Positions 62,332 to 64,000 of a stretch of DNA of 64,000 nucleotides are shown here, one piece after another. A model generated the notes under the pieces. The model did not search any database. It worked only from the letters and a program-made list of their open reading frames with translations, and was not told the origin of the DNA. Position 1 is the first letter of the stretch. The number at the start of each line of letters is the position of its first letter. A program made the translations under genes and the position numbers. The DNA is from Terasakiispira papahanaumokuakeensis. GTDB taxonomy: Bacteria; Pseudomonadota; Gammaproteobacteria; Pseudomonadales; Halomonadaceae. The stretch lies in the NCBI RefSeq assembly GCF_001709345.1, contig NZ_MDTQ01000001.1:1193835-1257834 (forward strand). The letters run 5' to 3'.

Positions 62332-63966
62332 ATGTCATCAACTAATATTTTCGAAATGGGGCTTGAACGTGGTGCTGCTAACCATGAAGTGTTGACACCC
62401 CTGTCTTTTTTGCAGCGAACGGCTCGTGTTTATCCGGAACGTTTGGCGCATATCCATCATGACCGACGACAGACGTGGGCCGAGACCTATCGACGTTGTG
62501 TGCAGATGGCGTCGGCGCTTACCAAAGCCGGTGTGCGCAAAGGCGATACGGTGTCGTTTATTTGCCCTAATATTACCGAACTCTTTGAAGCGCATTTTGC
62601 TGTACCAATGGCTGGCGCTGTATTGAATGCGGTAAACACGAGACTTGATGCGGAGTCGATCGCCTTTATCTTGCAGCATGCCGAGACTCGCATTTTGTTT
62701 GTCGACCGAGAGTTTTCTGCTTCTGCCGAGCAGGCATTGAAGTTGATGGGGGCTGAGCGTCCTCGGGTCATTGATATTGATGATCCTTTCTATGACGGGG
62801 GGGCTTTGATTGGTGATACCGATTATGAAGCCTTTTTGGGGACGGGCGATGAAAATGCTGAATGGTCGGTGCCTGATGACGAATGGGAGGCCATTGCGTT
62901 GAACTACACCTCGGGGACAACAGGGAACCCTAAGGGTGTGGTTTATCACCATCGCGGGGCGCATTTGAATGCGCTGTCCAATAACCTCTCTTGGGATATG
63001 GTGCAGCACCCCGTTTATTTATGGACTCTCCCGATGTTCCATTGCAATGGCTGGTGTTTCCCATGGGGGATTGCGGCCGCAGCGGGAACTGGGGTGTCAT
63101 TACGCCAGGTTCGTGCTGAGCCGATTTTTGATGCCATTAAAACTCATGGCGTCAATTATTTCTGTGGCGCGCCTATCGTATTGAATATGTTGAATAATGC
63201 TGATGATAGTCTTAAGCAAGGTATTGAGCATCAAGTGAAAGTGATGACTGCAGGTGCGGCCCCGCCGGCTTCAGTCATTGCAGGAATGGAAGCGATGGGA
63301 TTTGCTGTGACGCATGTCTATGGGTTAACGGAAACTTATGGGCCTTGTGTCGTGTGTGCTTGGCATGATCATTGGAATGAGCTGCCATTAGATGAGCGTG
63401 CCCGCCTTAAAGCACGTCAGGGCGTTAAAGCGCCATTGCAAGAAGGGGTGATGATTGCTAACCCGCAAACCATGGAAGCTGTGCCACAAGATGGCATTAC
63501 CATGGGCGAGATTATGATTCGCGGCAACTTGGTGATGAAAGGTTATTTGAAAAACCCTAGGGCAACTGAAGAATCCTTCCATGGCGGCTGGTTTCATACT
63601 GGTGATCTTGCCGTATGGCACCCTGATGGCTATGTAGAAATTAAAGATCGCTCTAAAGATGTGATTATTTCGGGAGGAGAAAATATCTCATCGATTGAAG
63701 TGGAAGATATGCTGTATCGCCACCCGGCGGTGTCTGAAGTGGCTGTAGTTGCGCGCCCGGATGAAAAGTGGGGAGAAACCCCTTGCGCTTTCATTAATTT
63801 AAAACCTGGCCATGAAGTGACCGAAGCTGAATTGATCGCCTTTTGTCGTGAGCATATGGCTCACTTTAAAACGCCCAAGACCATCATCTTTGGTGAGCTG
63901 CCGAAAACGTCTACCGGTAAAATTCAAAAATTCCGCTTACGGGGTGAAGCCAAGGCATTGAAATAA
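62332..63966 (+). CDS. Medium/long-chain acyl-CoA synthetase (AlkK-like AMP ligase)
   Basis: 544 residues from the ATG at 62332; a TTG one codon earlier is possible. Adenylate-forming enzyme with the P-loop YTSGTTGNPKGVVYHHRGAHL, VYGLTETYGPC, GWFHTGDLAVWHPDGYVEIKDRSKDVIISGGENISSIEVE and the catalytic Lys in PKTSTGKIQKFRLR. The N-terminal and HCNGW text fits the AlkK/acyl-CoA synthetase group that activates medium- or long-chain fatty acids. Together with the divergent hydratase it suggests fatty-acid activation and (R)-hydroxyacyl-CoA supply. The chain-length preference is not visible. Confidence 0.92.
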   Translation: MSSTNIFEMGLERGAANHEVLTPLSFLQRTARVYPERLAHIHHDRRQTWAETYRRCVQMASALTKAGVRKGDTVSFICPNITELFEAHFAVPMAGAVLNAVNTRLDAESIAFILQHAETRILFVDREFSASAEQALKLMGAERPRVIDIDDPFYDGGALIGDTDYEAFLGTGDENAEWSVPDDEWEAIALNYTSGTTGNPKGVVYHHRGAHLNALSNNLSWDMVQHPVYLWTLPMFHCNGWCFPWGIAAAAGTGVSLRQVRAEPIFDAIKTHGVNYFCGAPIVLNMLNNADDSLKQGIEHQVKVMTAGAAPPASVIAGMEAMGFAVTHVYGLTETYGPCVVCAWHDHWNELPLDERARLKARQGVKAPLQEGVMIANPQTMEAVPQDGITMGEIMIRGNLVMKGYLKNPRATEESFHGGWFHTGDLAVWHPDGYVEIKDRSKDVIISGGENISSIEVEDMLYRHPAVSEVAVVARPDEKWGETPCAFINLKPGHEVTEAELIAFCREHMAHFKTPKTIIFGELPKTSTGKIQKFRLRGEAKALK

Positions 63967-64000
63967 AATACTTTATTGTATTTTGCTTCATCAGAATGTT

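Noticed and set aside
62338-63009. 223-codon minus-strand frame inside the acyl-CoA synthetase gene
   Set aside because: Antisense shadow of a well-supported gene with intact catalytic motifs; no family recognised.
1-64000. tRNA or rRNA genes, insertion sequences, integrases
   Set aside because: No T-loop consensus in a cloverleaf context, no rRNA text and no transposase or integrase reading frame was recognised.

Overview
The window looks like chromosome from a gammaproteobacterium, most likely Oceanospirillales/Halomonadaceae, although no rRNA or other marker gene is present to prove it. Full-length gammaproteobacterial housekeeping genes (rlmM, the long form of queF, pepD, cysK, pheC, yadGH) set the background. 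The left 7 kb differs: it carries a Pseudomonas-type REP element, a small gene of a type I associate with Pseudomonas, decayed ORFs and an Rhs toxin/immunity locus.

Layout. 1-7.0 kb: decayed island with two stop-interrupted remnants, a small hypothetical gene, an immunity candidate and a 1622-residue Rhs protein with an HNH-like (WHH) tip. 7.5-11.4 kb: DUF3108 protein, globin-coupled diguanylate cyclase, transglutaminase-like protein, DCC-family protein. 11.7-23.6 kb: aldarate (galactarate/glucarate) catabolic region with a LacI-type regulator, TctCBA transporter, galactarate dehydratase, Tat-exported SMP-30 lactonase, 5-dehydro-4-deoxyglucarate dehydratase, glucarate dehydratase, a 2-hydroxyacid dehydrogenase and an AEC carrier. 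23.7-27.1 kb: aminotransferase, second diguanylate cyclase, TauE/SafE permease. 27.3-31.5 kb: iron-uptake signalling cassette (FecI-like sigma, FecR-like anti-sigma, TonB receptor with STN domain) behind a strong Fur-box candidate. 32.4-35.0 kb: unknown cluster under an AraC-type regulator. 35.4-42.8 kb: pepD, COG0523 metallochaperone with a Zur-type operator, MASE1 diguanylate cyclase, two-part YeeE/YedE transporter, OYE-family oxidoreductase. 43.0-56.0 kb: YadGH ABC exporter, queF, fdhA, rlmM, lipoprotein, divergent NAD(P)-binding protein/HxlR pair, YceI, periplasmic PheC, cytochrome b561, APC and EamA transporters. 56.2-64 kb: cysK, MoxR ATPase/VWA pair, MFS, MaoC-like hydratase, acyl-CoA synthetase.

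How the genes work together. In the aldarate block TctCBA should import the diacid, GarD and GudD dehydrate galactarate and glucarate to 5-dehydro-4-deoxyglucarate, and KdgD converts that to 2-oxoglutarate semialdehyde. The last dehydrogenase is not in the window. A shared 17-bp motif lies upstream of the regulator, tctC and kdgD.

The most unusual window-wide signal is a set of degenerate tandem repeats (mostly 13-20 bp units, 2-6 copies) at the ends of at least nine genes, some straddling stop codons, and also inside two coding regions. No CRISPR array, tRNA, rRNA or insertion sequence was seen.
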